Assembly (NCBI GenBank): GCA_014529385.2 | Contig: CM043963.1 | Span: 97,172,412-97,230,411, forward strand | Origin: Adiantum capillus-veneris | Lineage: Eukaryota > Streptophyta > Polypodiopsida > Polypodiales > Pteridaceae | DNA: 58,000 nucleotides | Direction of reading: 5' to 3' | In this document: in pieces, positions 55,140 to 58,000 of the stretch | Position numbering within the stretch: the stretch's first letter is position 1 | How the letters are laid out: every line of letters begins with the position of its first letter | The notes under the pieces: model-generated | The model's database searches: none | What the model was told of the DNA's origin: nothing | Seen by the model: the letters and a program-made list of their open reading frames with translations, nothing else | Made by a program: the position numbers and the translations under genes

Positions 55140-56440
55140 TGGGCGTATATACAATGCTCGGGGGAAAAAACCTCTTAAAGACTGAAAAAATGCCTCGGCG
55201 GTCCTAGTGTGTTCACACACATCACTACCACATGTATATGGTAACAAATCTCCCCTGGAGTGATGCGGTGAATGAGAGCTGGCACATGAGTAAAGGGAAG
55301 TGCCATGCCCTGAGGACATGATCAGTCCACAAAGGGGAGTAAGCCCAAAGCTTTACGGAAAGCTTCAAGCTTCTCATGAGACAATGCCTTCGTGAAAAGA
55401 TCTGCAAGGTTGTCCTGTGTTGGCACATAAGCCAAGCTGATCTCTCCTACTGAGAGCCTCTGCCTGACATAGTGGTAATGCACCTCAATGTGCTTTGTGC
55501 GAGCATGAAAACTGGGTTCCTCGCAACTACCAATGCGCTCTGACTGTCAGTGTAGATAGTGTTGGCAGTATCCTGTCCAACACCCAAATCAGCCATAAGG
55601 TGTCTGAGCCATACACACTCAACCATAGCTGTGCAGACTGCCCTGTACTTAGCCTCACAACTTAAAGTGGCCACAGTAGGTTGCTTCTTGCTCAACCATG
55701 ATATACATGAACTGCCAAGCATGAAACAAAAACCACTTGTGGACACTCGTGTGTCAAAACAACCAGCCCCAATCTGAGTCCAAAAAAGCATGTAAGCCTG
55801 GCGGAAATGATCCCCCCTTGGGTTAAAACAAGCCAAGATGTAAAGTGCCACTAAGGTAGCGGAAAATCCTCTAGACAGCCTACCAATGCTTAGACCCTGG
55901 GCTATGCATAAATCTGCTGACATGTGAGACTGCAAATTGAATATCTGGCCTCGTGTTGCATACATAAATGAGGCACCCATCAACAGTTTGGTAAAGAGTG
56001 ACATCAGAAGGATCGCCAGCATCATGTAGACTCAACTTCAAACCTGTTTCCATGGGAGTGGCAATAGGTTTGCAATCCTCAAGTCCAAACTTACATAGCA
56101 ATGTCTCTATCTAACTTTTCTGACACAAGGCAATACCACCATCAGACTGCTTAAACTGTATACCCAAGTAATGATGCAACAACCCCAAATCTTTCATCTT
56201 GAAAGTAGCATTCAAATCAGCCTTAAATTCAGCAATATGTCTCTCATTTGGTCGAGTGATCAACAACTCATCCACATAAAGAACCACAATGAGAAGTACA
56301 TCACCATCATGCTTTACATACAATGTGCTTTCTATTGGACTGTTACAAAAGCCTCGTTTAACCAAATGAGTGTCAACTTTCTCATACCAAGCACGAGGAG
56401 ATTGCTTCAACCCATACAAAGCCTTCTTACATCTGCACAC
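55140..56440 (-). pseudogene. Second Ty1/copia lineage: RT and RNase H 3' half
   Basis: Minus strand: CRCKKALYGLKQSPRAWYEK, LYVDELLIT, FKMKDLGLLHHYLGIQF, LEDCKPIATPM, CNTRPDIQFAVSHVSRFMHSP, STSGFCFMLGSSCISWLSKKQ, TDSQSALVVARNP, then in a further phase a C-terminal FTKALSHEKLEAF-like end. The order is copia RT-RNase H, but wording differs from the element at 48-53 kb, so it is another lineage. Stops near 56113 and 56020 and at least two phase changes show decay. The RT catalytic motif is YVDE where the family has YVDD. Everything upstream of the RT is missing at the junction with the LTR fragment at 56440. Confidence 0.85.
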
Positions 56441-57026
56441 TTTGTCCTCTTGTCTTGCTTCACTACCTCACACTCACCTTGTTGCATCAACTTCACACTA
56501 TGAAATGTGTGTAGAAATGGCCTCCTTTTATAGGCCAAAAGGGCTGCCCTCTCTAATGAGAGACATCCATGTGTAGCCGCCCTTGTGCGAATAAGTCCAA
56601 ATCGGACCCTCCAATCCGCCCATGTGTGGCCGCCCTTGAGAAGACAAGTCCGCTTTTGAATTCTGCCACCGGCCATCGGCCATTGACTTCCGACCACATG
56701 CCACCGGCCATTGACTTCCGACCATCGGCCATCGGCCATTGACTACCAGCCACCGGCCAACCTGATCGGTTGTTTTCCGACCGCTTTCCGGACGCCGTCC
56801 GGCCATAATATTCCGACGAAAAAGAATATTCCGGCGAAAAAAAGTCTCGGGGGCCTCCATCCCCAAGGCCTTTAAAGTTGCCCCTGATTCTTGTCCGTGA
56901 AAATTTTGGTTTCCGGTGAGTGATTTTCCTTCACACACGATGGCTTCTCCTCATAATGGGGGCCTTACAAATGTGCGCTTTTACCACAGAAAATTACAAG
57001 GGTAAATCAGGATCCATACTTAACAA
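56441..57026 (-). repeat. Truncated copia LTR fused to the second copia relic
   Basis: From 57026 (TGTTAAGTATGG read downward) to about 56450 it follows the LTRs of the 48-53 kb element, including TATA CTATAAAAGG (56533-56524). The last 250 bp of the LTR are missing. The ACCGGCC block (56665-56765) is longer than in the other LTRs, with extra CCATTGACTTCCGACC units. Confidence 0.85.
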
Positions 57027-58000
57027 TCCCAACCAGTTTAAATTGTGCAAGGCACTAATGGTTTTGGCTCTCACGTTTGACGCCATCACTCTCGCCAAGT
57101 GCTTCACAATTTGTATGCATGGCATGCTAACAAGGTGGCATAAATTCCACTGCTTCAGAGATTACGCTTCCGCTATGACACCAGGCACTCTGTCACAGAC
57201 ATAATAAGTTCTGGATTGTTTAAATTTATGGTTGCTGTCAACGCACACTACCACTATATGGAACCTAAATCTACGACATATTTCACAGGCAAAGTGCCAT
57301 TTTAAGTCATTTTTCTAAAGTCACGACCCCATACATGGTAAGAGGTCAAGTTGTGGCTTGTGCTTTCTATCCCCTCTCTTGTTGAGAGCATTATACAGGC
57401 CGATTATTGCATGCTTATAGGATAAGCTATCAGTCAGGCATAAGATGTCTAAGAGCACACATTCTGGGCATGCACACACTAGAAATTTACGGACAGTTCC
57501 TCAGCCCAGCATAAGCTTTTGATACATATTCTGCTTGTGAGTCAGCTTGAGCCCAGGTTCTCTAACTCACAGCTAGCACGTGGCTAAGATGCTACTCAAA
57601 TTAGTCTTCATCGGTTCATCAATTGAACACTATTTTTCATAAGGGCTATGAGCCAAACAGGCTAAGAGCCGTTATCAGGCCAGGGGCAAGGCCCAACTAT
57701 TGGCATTCTTTGGGTGATTTTTTTCAAGATATACTCACAACAACTGATCTCTACAAGAAAGTATAGATGCAGCAATCAGTTGCAACAGCATGGTTGCCCA
57801 TAAGAGCTCGGCAGTTCAATTGTGTGGGTATCCTGCTCTCTCTATAGCACTAAGGAAAGAATTCCGCAATCTACCAAACGCGGTAGCAGACGGACACACT
57901 TTTCAAGTTGATTCCAATCATTCTGAACACGGTTGACTATGTTGGTTACTGTTATCTGCTAGTTGAGCAGTTTCTACAAAGAGTCTTACCAAGGGGTTTG
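57027..58000. other. No recognised gene or repeat
   Basis: The sequence is of mixed composition. The frames seen are short and have no family features. Short words such as GGCATAAG and TAAGAGC recur but do not form an array. Confidence 0.4.

Overview
This looks like repeat-rich nuclear DNA of a land plant. It holds plant-type CACTA (tnp2 family) and Mutator-like (MULE/SWIM) transposons, a LINE, several Ty1/copia elements primed by the usual initiator-Met-tRNA site (TGGTATCAGAGC), probable introns of about 80 bp and very long dinucleotide tracts. The style of the MULE and of a possible ParB/sulfiredoxin-like relic reminds me of fern, lycophyte or bryophyte genomes, but that is an impression. 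No rRNA, genuine tRNA gene, CRISPR array or clearly intact host gene was found. Almost every coding region is a decaying mobile-element gene with in-frame stops and frameshifts.

Layout, left to right. 1-4.7 kb: microsatellites, one unrecognised minus-strand exon-like ORF and a family of 46-bp near-palindromes. 4.7-7.9 kb: a MULE transposase pseudogene. 8.3-9.1 kb: a 150-bp near-perfect hairpin and a 53-bp poly-C run. 9.65-11.82 kb: a short non-coding LTR element (TRIM-like) with a 5-bp target duplication. 14-19.6 kb: two huge polypyrimidine tracts on either side of a 5'-ORF1/ORF2 LINE that has lost its RT catalytic box. 19.9-24.1 kb: CACTA copy A (plus strand), which abuts a second MULE relic. 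25-31 kb: a diverged LTR, a gag-only copia remnant between LTRs, and a tRNA-derived SINE-like unit with a minisatellite tail. 32.9-35.5 kb: two unrecognised or weakly recognised gene relics. 36.8-41.7 kb: CACTA copy B (minus strand), the better-preserved relative of A. 42-46.3 kb: purine microsatellites, then an LTR-element gag-like region followed by a long acidic coding region of unknown function. 48.15-53.67 kb: a nearly complete Ty1/copia element on the minus strand. 54.3-57 kb: another unknown decayed gene, the 3' half of a second copia lineage, and an LTR fragment joined to it.

The elements do not form a pathway; they are nested and successive insertions. Three themes recur. Most premature stops can be explained by single C-to-T or G-to-A changes, as expected from deamination of methylated cytosine. 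Microsatellites sit inside or at the edge of elements (LINE tail, CACTA subterminal region, LTR leader). Deletions carry short direct repeats at their ends. The best candidates for something undescribed are the acidic post-gag coding region (44.4-45.6 kb), the 54.3-55.1 kb relic, the 46-bp hairpin family and the 150-bp hairpin.
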